Shown here: in pieces, positions 45,748-55,693 of the stretch
Position numbering within the stretch: position 1 is the stretch's first letter
Layout: every line of letters starts with the position of its first letter
Assembly (NCBI GenBank): GCA_017302105.1
Contig: JAFLCS010000001.1
Location: 186,001-250,000 of the forward strand
Origin: Caulobacterales bacterium
GTDB lineage: Bacteria; Pseudomonadota; Alphaproteobacteria; Caulobacterales; Caulobacteraceae
Direction of reading: 5' to 3'
Length of the DNA: 64,000 nt
Made by a program: the position numbers and the translations under genes
The notes under the pieces: model-generated
Seen by the model: only the letters and a program-made list of their open reading frames with translations
Told to the model about the DNA's origin: nothing
Databases searched by the model: none

Positions 45748-46008
45748 ATGAGCGACATCAAAGCCGATCCGACCCAGGGCGTGGCCGACCTTTCCTTTGA
45801 GGCGGCACTGAAGGAACTCGAATCCATCGTCGATCGGCTCGAACATGGCGAGGCCCCCCTGGAAGAGGCCATCGACCTGTATCAGCGAGGCGCGGCGCTC
45901 AAGGCCCATTGTCAGGCCCGGCTCGAGGCTGCCCGCGTGCGCGTGGAGCAGATTGTCGTCGGTCAGGATGGAACGGCTGGTCGGGCCGAGCCGGCCGACT
46001 TCCAGTGA
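45748..46008 (+). CDS. xseB: Exodeoxyribonuclease VII small subunit
   Basis: An 86-residue XseB protein. The conserved core is LSFEAALKELESIVDRLEHGEAPLEEAIDLYQRGAALK. With XseA it degrades single-stranded DNA. XseB is often next to ispA and dxs in proteobacteria, as here. Its TGA stop overlaps the GTG start of the next gene (GTGA). Confidence 0.95.
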   Translation: MSDIKADPTQGVADLSFEAALKELESIVDRLEHGEAPLEEAIDLYQRGAALKAHCQARLEAARVRVEQIVVGQDGTAGRAEPADFQ

Positions 46009-46358
46009 GCACCGGGGCCGCCCCCACCATCGATTTTGACGCCTTCATGAAGGTCGATGTGCGCCTGGGCGTCATCGTCGAGGCCGAGAGTTTCCCCGAA
46101 GCGCGCAAACCCGCCTTCAAGCTCCGGATCGACTTCGGCCCCGAGATCGGGATCAAACGCTCCTCTGCCCAGATCACCGAACACTACACCCTTGAGCAGT
46201 TGGTCGGCCGCAAGGTGGCGGCGGTGGTGAACTTCCCGCCGCGCCAGATCGGGCCGGTGATGTCCGAAGTCCTGACGCTCGGCTTTCCGGATGAGAACGG
46301 CAAGGTCGTGCTGGTCGGCGTGGATCGTGACGCCCCTATCGGCGGGAGGCTGTTCTGA
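46005..46358 (+). CDS. csaA: CsaA-type tRNA-binding domain protein
   Basis: A 117-residue single OB-fold tRNA-binding domain protein of the CsaA family, described in other bacteria as a chaperone linked to export. Motifs are [61 protein letters not shown] and the C-terminal [11 protein letters not shown]. The start is GTG 46005, overlapping xseB, and the stop overlaps the likely start of ispA (CTGA). Its presence between xseB and ispA is unusual. Confidence 0.9.
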   Translation: MSTGAAPTIDFDAFMKVDVRLGVIVEAESFPEARKPAFKLRIDFGPEIGIKRSSAQITEHYTLEQLVGRKVAAVVNFPPRQIGPVMSEVLTLGFPDENGKVVLVGVDRDAPIGGRLF

Positions 46359-47254
46359 GCGCCGATACCTCAACCCCCAGCGCCGCCGGTCGCCTGGCCG
46401 AGGCGGCAGATCTCGTCACCGTCGCCCTGGACGAACTCCTGCCCCGGGCGGACGGACCGGAGGCGCGGGTGGTCGAGGCCATGCGCTATGCCGCGCTCGG
46501 TCCCGGCAAGCGCATCCGACCCTTCTTTGCCCTGGAGGCGGCGCGGCTGTTTGATGTCGATGAGCGGGCCGTGCTGCGCGCGGCCTGTGCGCTGGAGTGC
46601 ATTCACACCTACAGCCTGATCCACGACGACCTGCCGGCGATGGACGACGACGACCTGAGGCGCGGTCGCCCGACCCTGCATATCGCCTATGACGAGGCCA
46701 CCGCCATCCTCGCCGGCGACGCCCTTCAGGCGTTTGCTTTTGAGATCCTCGCCGACCCCGATACCCACGACGATCCCGAAATCCGGGCCGAGCTCGTCGT
46801 GCGCCTCGCCCACGCCTCCGGGGCCGAAGGTATGGTCGGCGGCCAGATGATCGACCTCCTGGGCCTGGACGAAGACCTCGGCCAGGTCGCGCGGATGCAG
46901 CGTATGAAAACCGGGGCTTTGGTCTGTTATGCTTTTGAAATCCCGGCCGTTATTGCCATGGCGCGGGAGGCGGAGCGCAACGCCCTGATCGGCTTTGCCC
47001 AGGACCTGGGCCTCGCCTATCAGATCACCGACGACCTTCTGGATGTCGAGGGTGACCCGGCACAGCTGGGCAAGGCCGTCGGTAAGGATGCCGGACGCGG
47101 CAAGGCCAATTTCGTCACCCTGCTGGGCGTGGAAGCTGCGCGCGATCGGGTCCGGCACCTGACCGATCAGGCCAAGGCCCGGCTCGAGATTTTTGGTTCG
47201 CGTGCCGAATCCCTGAAGGCCAGCCTGGATTTCGTGCTAGAGCGTCAGGCCTGA
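46355..47254 (+). CDS. ispA: Farnesyl diphosphate synthase (polyprenyl synthetase) with probable CTG start
   Basis: Prenyltransferase that makes farnesyl diphosphate. Both aspartate-rich motifs are present: [11 protein letters not shown] and [10 protein letters not shown]. The frame is closed upstream by a TGA at 46328, and from there to GTG 46469 it has no ATG, GTG or TTG. Starting at CTG 46355 gives 299 residues, exactly the length of E. coli IspA, and the region before [18 protein letters not shown] aligns with the normal N-terminus. A Shine-Dalgarno GGGAGG lies five bases before this CTG, which overlaps the csaA stop (CTGA). Beginning at GTG 46469 would lose about 38 conserved-length residues. 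Confidence 0.88.
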   Translation: MSADTSTPSAAGRLAEAADLVTVALDELLPRADGPEARVVEAMRYAALGPGKRIRPFFALEAARLFDVDERAVLRAACALECIHTYSLIHDDLPAMDDDDLRRGRPTLHIAYDEATAILAGDALQAFAFEILADPDTHDDPEIRAELVVRLAHASGAEGMVGGQMIDLLGLDEDLGQVARMQRMKTGALVCYAFEIPAVIAMAREAERNALIGFAQDLGLAYQITDDLLDVEGDPAQLGKAVGKDAGRGKANFVTLLGVEAARDRVRHLTDQAKARLEIFGSRAESLKASLDFVLERQA

Positions 47255-47289
47255 CGCCGTCTCAACAGGCGGCCCATAGCCTTGAGACC

Positions 47290-49197
47290 ATGCCTGATAC
47301 GCCTCTTCTGGACACCGTCACCTGGCCCGCGGACACGCGCAGCCTTTCGATTCCGCAACTGAGCCAATTGGCTGACGAGCTTCGCGCCGAAGTCATCGAC
47401 GCCGTTTCGGTCACGGGCGGGCACCTGGGTTCGGCCCTCGGCGTCATTGAACTGACGGTAGCCCTGCATCATGTTTTCAAGACGCCGGACGACATCCTGA
47501 TCTGGGACGTCGGGCATCAGGCCTATCCGCACAAGGTCCTGACCGGGCGACGCGACCGTATCCGCACCCTGAGACAGGGCGGCGGCCTGTCCGGGTTCAC
47601 CAAACGCACCGAGAGCGACTACGATCCGTTCGGTGCGGCCCATGCCGCCACCTCGATCTCGGCGGCGCTGGGCTTCTGCGTGGCGCGCGACAAGGCCCGG
47701 ACCAGCGACAAGGTCGTGGCCGTGATCGGCGACGGCTCGATGTCGGCCGGCATGGCCTATGAGGCCATGAACAAGGCGGCCGAGACCACCGGCCAGCTGA
47801 TGGTCGTGCTCAACGACAACGATATGTCGATCGCGCCACCGGTCGGCGGCATGAGCGCCTATCTGGCCGGGCTGGTTTCGGGCGGCACCTATCGTTCGAT
47901 GCGCAAGGTCGGCAAGAAGGCCGCGTCCATCCTGCCCACACGCCTGAAAGAGGCGGCGCGCAAGGCCGAAGAATACGCCCGCGGCATGGTCACCGGCGGC
48001 ACCTTCTTCGAAGAGTTGGGTTTCTATTACGTCGGCCCGGTCGACGGCCACGACATGGAGGCCCTGGTTCCGATCCTGAAGAATGCGGCCGAGATCACCG
48101 ACCGGCCGGTTCTGGTCCACGTCGTGACCAAGAAGGGAAAGGGCTACGGCCCGGCCGAGGATTCGGCGGACAAATACCACGGCGTGGTCAGGTTCGACGT
48201 CGTCTCCGGGGCCCAGCACAAGGCACCGTCCAATGCGCCCAGCTACACCAAGGTGTTCGGCACCGAGCTGATCAAGCGGGCCGAGCGTGACGACAAGATC
48301 GTCGCCATAACCGCCGCCATGCCGTCCGGCACGGGTCTGGACCTGTTCGGCCAGGCCTTCCCGGAGCGGACCTATGACGTCGGCATCGCCGAACAGCACG
48401 CCGTCACCTTCGCCGCCGGCCTGGCGGCGGGGGGCTTAAAACCGGTCTGCGCCATCTATTCGACCTTCCTGCAGCGCGGCTACGACCAGGTGGTGCACGA
48501 TGTCGCCATCCAGTCGCTGCCGGTCCGCTTCGCCATCGACCGGGCCGGTCTGGTCGGAGCTGACGGCTGCACCCACGCCGGGTCGTTCGACATCGGCTAT
48601 CTGGGTGCCCTGCCGGGCATGGTGCTGATGGCCGCCGCTGATGAGGCCGAACTGGCGGCGATGATCGCCACCAGTCTGGAGATCGACGACCGGCCTTCGG
48701 CGTTCAGATACCCGCGCGGGGACGGCGAAGGGGTCGAGATCCCCGAACTGGCCGCGGCGCTGGAGATCGGCAAGGGGCGGATCGTGCGCGAGGGCACGAC
48801 GGTCGCCCTGCTCAGCCTGGGCACGCGCCTGTCCGAGACGATGAAGGCAGCCGAAATGCTGGCCGCGCGCGGCATCTCCGCCACCGTGGCCGACGCCCGC
48901 TTCGCCAAGCCGCTGGACGAGGAGATGATCCTGCGGCTGGCGCGTGAGCACGAGGCCCTGATCACCATCGAAGAAGGCTCGGTCGGCGGCTTCGGCGCCT
49001 TTGTCCTGCATATGCTGGCTGACAAGGGCGCGCTGGATCGCGGCCTGAAGGTCCGCACCCTGACCCTGCCGGACATCTTCCAGGACCACGACAAGCCGGA
49101 CGCCATGTACGCCCTGGCCGGCCTGAACGCCGACGGCATCGCCGCCGCCGCCATGGCCGCCCTCGGCGTCGAGGTCGAACGGGCGGTGCGGGCCTAG
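47290..49197 (+). CDS. dxs: 1-deoxy-D-xylulose-5-phosphate synthase
   Basis: A 635-residue thiamine diphosphate enzyme that condenses pyruvate and glyceraldehyde-3-phosphate in the first step of the MEP isoprenoid pathway. The TPP motif is [17 protein letters not shown]...[26 protein letters not shown] and [10 protein letters not shown] are family signatures. The C-terminal half contains the transketolase domains with [15 protein letters not shown]. It lies 35 bases after ispA and ends with CTAG shared with the convergent ileS stop. Confidence 0.97.
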   Translation: MPDTPLLDTVTWPADTRSLSIPQLSQLADELRAEVIDAVSVTGGHLGSALGVIELTVALHHVFKTPDDILIWDVGHQAYPHKVLTGRRDRIRTLRQGGGLSGFTKRTESDYDPFGAAHAATSISAALGFCVARDKARTSDKVVAVIGDGSMSAGMAYEAMNKAAETTGQLMVVLNDNDMSIAPPVGGMSAYLAGLVSGGTYRSMRKVGKKAASILPTRLKEAARKAEEYARGMVTGGTFFEELGFYYVGPVDGHDMEALVPILKNAAEITDRPVLVHVVTKKGKGYGPAEDSADKYHGVVRFDVVSGAQHKAPSNAPSYTKVFGTELIKRAERDDKIVAITAAMPSGTGLDLFGQAFPERTYDVGIAEQHAVTFAAGLAAGGLKPVCAIYSTFLQRGYDQVVHDVAIQSLPVRFAIDRAGLVGADGCTHAGSFDIGYLGALPGMVLMAAADEAELAAMIATSLEIDDRPSAFRYPRGDGEGVEIPELAAALEIGKGRIVREGTTVALLSLGTRLSETMKAAEMLAARGISATVADARFAKPLDEEMILRLAREHEALITIEEGSVGGFGAFVLHMLADKGALDRGLKVRTLTLPDIFQDHDKPDAMYALAGLNADGIAAAAMAALGVEVERAVRA

Positions 49198-52082
49198 GCC
49201 GCGCGCGCGTCCAGCCAGCGCACGGCATCCGCATCGCGGGCCGACAGGTCGGGATAGTCGGGGTCCGAGCCAACATCCGGCACGCGCCGCCAGGAGCGGG
49301 CGCATTTGGGATAGTCGGCGGTCTGGACCTCAACCATCACGGCGTCGCCGCCGGTGATCAGCTCAGCCCCGGAGGTGCGGAACACCTCGGCGGCGTCCAG
49401 ACCGTCGAAGGCGGCCAGGGCCTCAGCCGGAGCCTTCACCACCGGCCAGGCGTCCAGCGCCCCGCCGATGATCTTGTCGCGGCGGGCGGCCTCCAGGGCG
49501 TCATTGACGACTTCGAGCACCGCCTCGACCTGGGCCCAGCGCGCCGCCTCGGCGTCGTTCTGCCAGTCGGCGGGCGTTTCGGGGATGATCCGCGCGCAGT
49601 TGGACCCGGCCTCGGGGAAGCGCGTGGTCCAGGCCTCCTCCATGGTGAAGGGAACCAGCGGGGCCAGCCAGGCGGTCAGACGCGCGAACACCGCGTCCAT
49701 CACGGTGCGGGCGGCCCGCCTGCGGATCGCATCGGGGCGGTCGCAGTACAGGCTGTCCTTGCGGATATCGAAGTAGAGCGCCGACAGGTCGCCGGAACAG
49801 AAGTCGAGCACCGGACGGATGACGTCCTGGAAGCGGTACGTCTCATACGCCTTGCGGACCTGAGCGTCGAGCGCCCACAGACGGTGCAGGATGTAGCGTT
49901 CCAGCGGCGGCATCTGATCCAGCGGCAGCCGCTCGGCCTCGTCGAAGCCGGCCAGGGCGCCCAGGAGGTAGCGGACCGTGTTTCGCAGCTTGCGATAGGC
50001 GTCCACCGTGGTCTGGAGGATCTCCTTGCCGATGCGCTGATCCTCGGCGTAGTCGACCATGGCGACCCAGAGCCGGAGGATATCGGCCCCGCTCTCCTTG
50101 ATCACCGTCGCCGGATCGGTGGTGTTGCCCCGCGACTTGGACATCTTCTCGCCGTTCTGATCCAGGGTGAAACCGTGGGTCAGCAGGGCCTTGAACGGCG
50201 CCCGGCCGCGCGTGCCGCAGGCTTCCAGAAGCGACGCCTGGAACCAGCCGCGGTGCTGGTCGGACCCTTCCAGATACAGGTCCGCCGGCCAGGCGGTGTT
50301 CGCCCGGCCTTCCAGCGTGAAGACGTGGGTTGAGCCGGAATCGAACCAGACATCCAGGATGTCCTCGACCTTCTCATAGGCCTCGGGGTCATGCAGGCCC
50401 AGGAAGTCGGCGTCGGGCGTGTCGAACCAGGCGTCGGCCCCGCCCTGTTCGATGGCCTCGAGAATCCGCGCGTCGACCGCCGGATCGTTCAGCGGATGGC
50501 CGGTATGCTTGTCGACATACATGGCCAGGGGCGTGCCCCAGGCGCGCTGACGGCTGATCAACCAGTCCGGCCGGCCCTCAACCATCGCGCGGATGCGGTT
50601 GCGGCCCGCCTCGGGGAAGAAGGCGGTCTGGTCGATGGCCTTCAACGCCACTTCGCGCAGTGTTCCGCCGGTCTCCAGATCCTTGTCCAATCGGATGAAC
50701 CACTGGGGCGTGTTGCGGAAGATCACCGGGGCCTTGGACCGCCACGAGTGCGGATAGGAATGCTCCAGCCGCCCGCGCGCCAGAAGATTGCCGGCCTCGA
50801 TCAGCCGATCCATGACCGCGCCGTTGGCCGGGCCGAACCTGCCGGTCTTCTTGCCCTCGGTCTCCAGCACCTTCAGCCCCGCGAACAGCGGAACGTGCGG
50901 ATAATAGGCCCCGTCCGGATCGACCGTCTCGGGCACTTCGTGATGACCGTGGGCCTTCCAGACCTCAAAGTCGTCGGCGCCGTGGCCGGGCGCGGTGTGC
51001 ACGAAGCCGGTTCCGGCGTCGTCGGTGACGTGATCGCCGTCCAGGAGCGGCACATTGAACCGATAGCCGGCGTCCAGCTCAGCCAGCGGGTGCGCGACCT
51101 CCAGGCCGTTGGGATCGATGTCATAGACGCGGGTCCAGGCCGCCGCCTTGGCCGCCTTGAGCACATCTTCGGCCAGCTTGTCGGCCAGGATCAGCCGGTC
51201 GCCCGCCTTGACCCACGGCTCGAACTCCAGCCCGGTCTCGACGCCGGTGACTTCGTACAGGCCGTAGGAGATGTCCGGCCCATAGGCGATGGCGCGGTTG
51301 GCCGGCAGGGTCCAGGGCGTCGTCGTCCAGATCACCACCGACGGCGTCGACGACTGGAACGACAACAGGTCGTCCGGGTGGTCGTCGGTCATGGCCGTGA
51401 CCGGGAACTTGACCCAGACGGTGGGCGAGACGTGGTCGTGATATTCGATCTCGGCTTCAGCCAGGGCCGTGCGCTCGACCGGCGACCACATCACCGGCTT
51501 GGAGCCGCGATAGAGCTGGCCGGTATTCTTGAATCTGTGGAACTCGCCGACGATGGCGGCTTCGGAGCCGTAGTCCATCGTCGCATAGCGGTTGGCCCAG
51601 TCGCCGATCACGCCCAGGCGTTTGAACTGATCGCGCTGCACCCCGATCCAGCCATCAGCGTATTCGCGGCAGGCGGCGCGGAAGGCGGCCTTGGAGACCT
51701 CGTCCTTGCGCTTGCCCTGGCTACGGAACTTCTCTTCGATCTTCCACTCGATCGGCAGGCCGTGGCAGTCCCAGCCCGGCACATAGTCGACGTCAAACCC
51801 CAGCAGGAACCGGCTGCGGACCACAAAGTCCTTCAGCGTCTTGTTCAGGGCGTGGCCGATATGGATGTCGCCATTGGCGTAGGGCGGGCCGTCGTGCAGC
51901 ACGAACAGGGGCGCGCCTTCGGCCTGACGGGCCTTGCGCAGCGCGCCATACAGATCACCCCACTGCTCCAGGATCAGCGGCTCCTTCTGGGGCAGGCCGC
52001 CGCGCATGGGAAAGGGCGTCTCGGGAAGGAAGACGGTGTTGCGATAGTCGCGGGAGGTGGGCGTGTCGCCGGCGTCAGCCAT
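49194..52082 (-). CDS. ileS: Isoleucyl-tRNA synthetase
   Basis: A 962-residue class I synthetase. The HIGH motif appears in [17 protein letters not shown] near residue 73, and KMSKS in [10 protein letters not shown] near residue 643. The editing domain motif [14 protein letters not shown] is present. The C-terminal zinc-binding region is degenerate: only one Cys remains in [14 protein letters not shown], and no second cysteine pair follows. The start ATG 52082 is preceded by a 239-base divergent region that shows no tRNA-like leader. Confidence 0.96.
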   Translation of the reverse strand: MADAGDTPTSRDYRNTVFLPETPFPMRGGLPQKEPLILEQWGDLYGALRKARQAEGAPLFVLHDGPPYANGDIHIGHALNKTLKDFVVRSRFLLGFDVDYVPGWDCHGLPIEWKIEEKFRSQGKRKDEVSKAAFRAACREYADGWIGVQRDQFKRLGVIGDWANRYATMDYGSEAAIVGEFHRFKNTGQLYRGSKPVMWSPVERTALAEAEIEYHDHVSPTVWVKFPVTAMTDDHPDDLLSFQSSTPSVVIWTTTPWTLPANRAIAYGPDISYGLYEVTGVETGLEFEPWVKAGDRLILADKLAEDVLKAAKAAAWTRVYDIDPNGLEVAHPLAELDAGYRFNVPLLDGDHVTDDAGTGFVHTAPGHGADDFEVWKAHGHHEVPETVDPDGAYYPHVPLFAGLKVLETEGKKTGRFGPANGAVMDRLIEAGNLLARGRLEHSYPHSWRSKAPVIFRNTPQWFIRLDKDLETGGTLREVALKAIDQTAFFPEAGRNRIRAMVEGRPDWLISRQRAWGTPLAMYVDKHTGHPLNDPAVDARILEAIEQGGADAWFDTPDADFLGLHDPEAYEKVEDILDVWFDSGSTHVFTLEGRANTAWPADLYLEGSDQHRGWFQASLLEACGTRGRAPFKALLTHGFTLDQNGEKMSKSRGNTTDPATVIKESGADILRLWVAMVDYAEDQRIGKEILQTTVDAYRKLRNTVRYLLGALAGFDEAERLPLDQMPPLERYILHRLWALDAQVRKAYETYRFQDVIRPVLDFCSGDLSALYFDIRKDSLYCDRPDAIRRRAARTVMDAVFARLTAWLAPLVPFTMEEAWTTRFPEAGSNCARIIPETPADWQNDAEAARWAQVEAVLEVVNDALEAARRDKIIGGALDAWPVVKAPAEALAAFDGLDAAEVFRTSGAELITGGDAVMVEVQTADYPKCARSWRRVPDVGSDPDYPDLSARDADAVRWLDARAA

Positions 52083-52232
52083 GGAATGTCGTCTCGTGTT
52101 TTTGATCGTTCGCGCGTCTCGATCCCGGCGTGCGCGGGGGAAGCCCCTGCGGCGCTACGCCGGGCGGCTAATCGAAATCAGGCGAAACACACGGACGGTC
52201 ATGGTTTGCGGGGTTTAGCAGAGGCGGGCGGT

Positions 52233-52264
52233 CCAGCGCCATAGCCGTTGGCGCTGGAATTTTT
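52233..52264 (+). terminator. Terminator-like hairpin in the ileS/lipoprotein divergent region
   Basis: CCAGCGCC (52233-52240) and GGCGCTGG (52250-52257) form an 8-base stem with a 9-base loop, followed by AATTTTT. It lies in the 239-base region between ileS and the next gene, directly upstream of the latter's candidate promoter, so it could block read-through from antisense transcription. Confidence 0.5.
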
Positions 52265-52292
52265 GTCCGAACGGCGTTTGTCGGGCTAGGTT
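52263..52292 (+). promoter_or_regulatory. Candidate promoter of the lipoprotein gene at 52322
   Basis: TTGTCCG (52263-52269) and GCTAGGTT (52285-52292) are spaced 15 bases, a near match to the Caulobacter consensus and one base longer than the usual spacer. Confidence 0.4.
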
Positions 52293-52321
52293 TGCCTCGA
52301 TAGCCGGGAAAGGACCACGTG

Positions 52322-52852
52322 ATGCGCCTAGTCGCCCTTCTGACCACCGCCATTCTGATTGCCGGGTGCGGGCCGGTTTCTGTCAACACCAGCGACGCGG
52401 CCGCCGCCGACGCCGGGGCGGCCGAACAGACCGCCGGCCAGGCCGAGGTCGAAGCCCAGGCCCGGCCAGAGGTGGAGGTCGAGACCTTCGCCCGCGAGCT
52501 CTACTCCCAGATGTTCGAGGACGGCCTCGCGCCACTGGACGAGGCCAACAGTGGCCTGTGGACGCCGCAAGCCTGGGCCGACATCGAGGCGGCGTGGGCG
52601 CGTGATCCCGGCGCCATCTCGGCGGACCCGCTGTGCTTCTGCCAGGACCCGACCGGCATGGAGGCCGGCGACATCACCGCCCGGTTTATCGGCGACGACA
52701 CTGCCGAAGCCGCGGTTGTGCTGAGCCCTGCGGGCGAACCGGCGACGGTGACCCTGCGCCTGAAGAAGGTCGACGGAGCGTGGTTGATCGACGATGTGCT
52801 TGACCCCAACGGCGGCTCCTTCCGTCAGGCGCTGGCGGATGGGCAGGCCTGA
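52322..52852 (+). CDS. Hypothetical lipoprotein (DUF3828-like)
   Basis: A 176-residue lipoprotein: signal peptide and lipobox IAGC (Cys16), then an Ala/Glu-rich linker and a compact domain with FARELYSQMF, GLWTPQAWADIEAAWARDPGAIS, CFCQDP and a C-terminal VTLRLKKVDGAWLIDDVL. The last segment resembles the DUF3828/NTF2-like ending. Family assignment is tentative. ATG 52322 is chosen over GTG 52319, which differs by one residue. A related-looking small protein follows 77 bases downstream. Confidence 0.7.
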   Translation: MRLVALLTTAILIAGCGPVSVNTSDAAAADAGAAEQTAGQAEVEAQARPEVEVETFARELYSQMFEDGLAPLDEANSGLWTPQAWADIEAAWARDPGAISADPLCFCQDPTGMEAGDITARFIGDDTAEAAVVLSPAGEPATVTLRLKKVDGAWLIDDVLDPNGGSFRQALADGQA

Positions 52853-52929
52853 AGGCGGGCGACCGTCAGGCCCGGTTAGGCGACGATCAGTCGCCGATGC
52901 CCTAGGGTTGCACTCCTAAGGGGGCGTCC

Positions 52930-53451
52930 ATGTCTGCAACCGTCTTGATTCTTACCGCGCTGTTGAGCGCCGGCCAGCCGAACCTGGCGCCGTTCCGCTC
53001 GGGCGAGGACTGCGTGAGAAACGGGGTGGACCTGGGCGCCGCGGGCGATGCGGCGGATCAGGCGCGGTGCGCCGCCGCCTGGATCTATTCCTTCGACAAT
53101 CCGCAAATCCTGGATCCCCTGGGCGCCGACGCCGAGCGGGTGTTCAGCCGCGACGCCGCTGCGTTGATCCGCGCGAGCGACCAGGACCTGGGTGATCCAT
53201 TGCAGTTGACCCACGGCGGACCGGGCGCTCACGTCCGGCTCGACCCGGAGGCGTCGGTCACGGATGACGAAATCACCGTCCTCGTCAACCTGATCGACCG
53301 GGCCAGCGACATGTCATTGTCGCCGGGCGCGCCGCCGCCGACCATGATCCAGATCCGCATGACGATGGTCCGCCAGGACGATGGCTGGCGCATCCATGAC
53401 GTTTTCGGACCCGAAGACGGCTGGTCCCTGCAAGGCACCCTGGCCGAATAG
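52930..53451 (+). CDS. Hypothetical exported protein
   Basis: A 173-residue protein with a short hydrophobic N-terminus (MSATVLILTALLSAGQ) that could be a signal peptide. The domain has two cysteines near the N-terminus (GEDCVRNG and ARCAAAW) and ends with MTMVRQDDGWRIHDVFGPEDGWSL, which echoes the LRLKKVDGAWLIDDV ending of the preceding lipoprotein. They may be distant paralogues. No function can be assigned. Confidence 0.65.
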   Translation: MSATVLILTALLSAGQPNLAPFRSGEDCVRNGVDLGAAGDAADQARCAAAWIYSFDNPQILDPLGADAERVFSRDAAALIRASDQDLGDPLQLTHGGPGAHVRLDPEASVTDDEITVLVNLIDRASDMSLSPGAPPPTMIQIRMTMVRQDDGWRIHDVFGPEDGWSLQGTLAE

Positions 53452-53458
53452 GTCCCGC

Positions 53459-53487
53459 TTGGCCTCAGCGCCGGCGGGGGCTACGAC
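53459..53487 (+). promoter_or_regulatory. Candidate promoter of the first S46 peptidase gene
   Basis: TTGGCCT (53459-53465) and GCTACGAC (53480-53487) are spaced 14 bases and match the Caulobacter -10 at seven of eight positions. The start codon is 31 bases further on. Confidence 0.5.
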
Positions 53488-53518
53488 TTCGCTCCTGTGA
53501 TTTCGCCGGAGCCCCGTC

Positions 53519-55585
53519 ATGCGCCTCAAGCTTCTCGCCGCCGCCTCGATCCTGACCTTGGCCGCCACGCCCGCCCTGGCTCGCGAGGAGGGGATGTGGA
53601 CCTACGACAACTTCCCGATGGCCCGGGTCAACCAGACCTATGGCGTCAACATTGACCAGGCCTGGCTGGACCGCGTGCGGCTTGCATCTGTGCGACTGTC
53701 GACGGGGTGTTCAGCCTCGATCGTTTCGGCCGAGGGCCTGGTCCTGACCAACAATCACTGTGTCGAAGCCTGCGTCCAGAACCTGTCCACCGCCGACAAC
53801 CAGTACGCCCAGACCGGCTTCCTGCCGGCCACTCGTGAAGACGAGCGCCGCTGTGAGGGGATGCAGGCCGAGATCCTGACCGGCATCGAGGACGTCACCG
53901 ACCGGGTCCGCGCCGCCGGCGAAGGGCTGCAAGGCCGCGCCTTTACCCAGGCCCGCGACGCCATGATGGGCCAGATCGAGACCGAGGCCTGTGAGGGCCG
54001 GCCCGAGCTGCGCTGTCAGGTCGTCAGCCTTTATCGCGGGGGGCAGTTCAAGCTCTATACCTACCGCAAATATGAGGATGTCCGCCTGGCGTTCGCGCCG
54101 GAAGAGGCCGCCGGGTCGTTCGGCGGCGACCTGGACAATTTCAACTTCCCGCGCTTCTCCCTCGATGCGGCATTCCTGCGCCTCTATGCCGACGGTGAAC
54201 CCATGGCCACGCCCGGTCACCTGGGCTGGGATGCAGGTCCACCCGAAGCCGGCGAACTGGTGGTGATCTCGGGCAGCCCCGGTTCGACCCAACGCCTTCT
54301 GACCATGAGCCAGCTTCAGACCGTGCGAGACGTCGTCCTGCCTCTCGATCAGCTGACCCGCTCAGAACTGCGCGGGCGACTGTTGCGATTCGGGTCCGAA
54401 AGCGCCGAAAATGAATTCATCGCTTCGTCCACTCTCGGCTCGATCGAGAACAGCTACAAACGCGGTCGCGGCCAGGCCCGCGCCCTGATCGATGCCGACT
54501 TCATGGGCCGGCGCGCCGATAGTGAGGCCGAACTGCGCCGCCAGGTGGAATTTGACCCCGCCCTGGCCGAACAGATCGGTGATCCCTGGGGCGAGATCGC
54601 CGCCCTCCAGAACGACTATGCGGAACTGTATCCTGCCTATTTCTTCCTGGAGACGCGGGCCGGAGGTGGTTCGCAACTCTTCACCTGGGCCCGCAATCTG
54701 GTGCGGGCAGCGCGCGAACGCGAAACCCCGCCGGCCGAACGGCTGGTCGAATATGCCGACAGCCGCCTGCCGCTGCGTCGTCGCCAGACCCTGGCCAACA
54801 ACCCGACCTATCCCGAACTGAACGAAATCCAGCTGGAATGGTGGCTGTCCAAGACCCGCGAGATCCTCACCGTCGATGACCCGCGCATCCGCGCGCTTCT
54901 CGGCAATGAAAACCCCGAACAGATGGCCGCGCGGCTGATCGCCGGCACGACCCTGGCCGATCCTGCCGTGCGGACCGCCCTTTGGGATGGCGGCCTGGCT
55001 GCGATCGAAGCCTCCGACGACCCCCTGATCCAATTCGTTGTGGCCATCGACAGCATCTCGCGCGAAGCCCGCGCTGAATGGGAAGAGCGGGTCGAAGGTC
55101 CGACAGACCGTGCCGCCGAACGCCTGGCGGCCGCCCGCTTCGCCGTCTATGGCGACACCTTGTATCCTGACGCCACCGGCACTCCGCGACTGACGTTCGG
55201 GCGGGTCGAGGGGTGGACCTATGACGGCCGCACGGTCGACCCCTTCACCACCTTCGGCGGCCTTTTTGACCGGGCCACCGGGGCACCGCCGTTCGAGATC
55301 GCCCCGCGCTGGCGGGCGGCGCGCGAGCAGCTGGACATGGACACACGGTTCGACATGGCGGTTTCGACCGACACCATCGGAGGCAATTCGGGCTCGCCGG
55401 CCATTAACGCCGACGGCGAAGTGATTGGGGCCAATTTCGACTCGACCTTCCTGGGGCAGCGCAATGCCTTCGGCTACGATCCGGCCGTGAACCGCAGCGT
55501 CAGCGTCACCGCCCAGGCCATCACCGCCGCCCTGCGCGACGTCTATGGCATGGGTCGGTTGGCCGACGAGTTGGGGGCGGACTAA
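53519..55585 (+). CDS. S46-family dipeptidyl-peptidase, Ser at specificity position (DPP11-like)
   Basis: A 688-residue exported serine peptidase that removes N-terminal dipeptides in the periplasm. After a signal peptide (to ALA-REEGMW) it has the catalytic His80 in LVLTNNHCVEAC, an Asp in FSLDAAFLRLY, and catalytic Ser624 in GGNSGSPAIN. The residue matching position 673 of the Porphyromonas enzymes is Ser642 (NFDSTF). In this family Arg or Ser there marks DPP11-type preference for acidic P1 residues, and Gly marks DPP7. Specificity is therefore predicted, not shown. It begins a locus with two more S46 genes. Confidence 0.92.
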   Translation: MRLKLLAAASILTLAATPALAREEGMWTYDNFPMARVNQTYGVNIDQAWLDRVRLASVRLSTGCSASIVSAEGLVLTNNHCVEACVQNLSTADNQYAQTGFLPATREDERRCEGMQAEILTGIEDVTDRVRAAGEGLQGRAFTQARDAMMGQIETEACEGRPELRCQVVSLYRGGQFKLYTYRKYEDVRLAFAPEEAAGSFGGDLDNFNFPRFSLDAAFLRLYADGEPMATPGHLGWDAGPPEAGELVVISGSPGSTQRLLTMSQLQTVRDVVLPLDQLTRSELRGRLLRFGSESAENEFIASSTLGSIENSYKRGRGQARALIDADFMGRRADSEAELRRQVEFDPALAEQIGDPWGEIAALQNDYAELYPAYFFLETRAGGGSQLFTWARNLVRAARERETPPAERLVEYADSRLPLRRRQTLANNPTYPELNEIQLEWWLSKTREILTVDDPRIRALLGNENPEQMAARLIAGTTLADPAVRTALWDGGLAAIEASDDPLIQFVVAIDSISREARAEWEERVEGPTDRAAERLAAARFAVYGDTLYPDATGTPRLTFGRVEGWTYDGRTVDPFTTFGGLFDRATGAPPFEIAPRWRAAREQLDMDTRFDMAVSTDTIGGNSGSPAINADGEVIGANFDSTFLGQRNAFGYDPAVNRSVSVTAQAITAALRDVYGMGRLADELGAD

Positions 55586-55612
55586 CCGCGTCTCTCACCC
55601 TCCACGACGCGA

Positions 55613-55647
55613 TTGCGAATAATTATCATCTAATTTGCAATTGCGAA
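55613..55647. promoter_or_regulatory. Candidate Fur-type operator before the haem receptor gene
   Basis: An AT-rich island in GC-rich DNA. TGCGAATAA (55614-55622) faces TAATTTGCA (55631-55639) as an imperfect inverted repeat, and ATTGCGAAT occurs twice (55612-55620 and 55640-55648). The layout and base content fit an iron-responsive (Fur-like) site, 50-80 bases before the receptor start. Confidence 0.5.
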
Positions 55648-55693
55648 TGGATCGCATTAGACGAACCGCCTCTTTCAACGGCGGGGCCTTGTC

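Noticed and set aside
50391-52244. A 617-codon open frame antisense to ileS
   Set aside because: Composition is of a shadow frame; the opposite strand is a complete IleS.
52083-52321. T-box or other riboswitch before ileS
   Set aside because: No T-box consensus or anticodon-like stem is visible and T-boxes are not expected in alphaproteobacteria.
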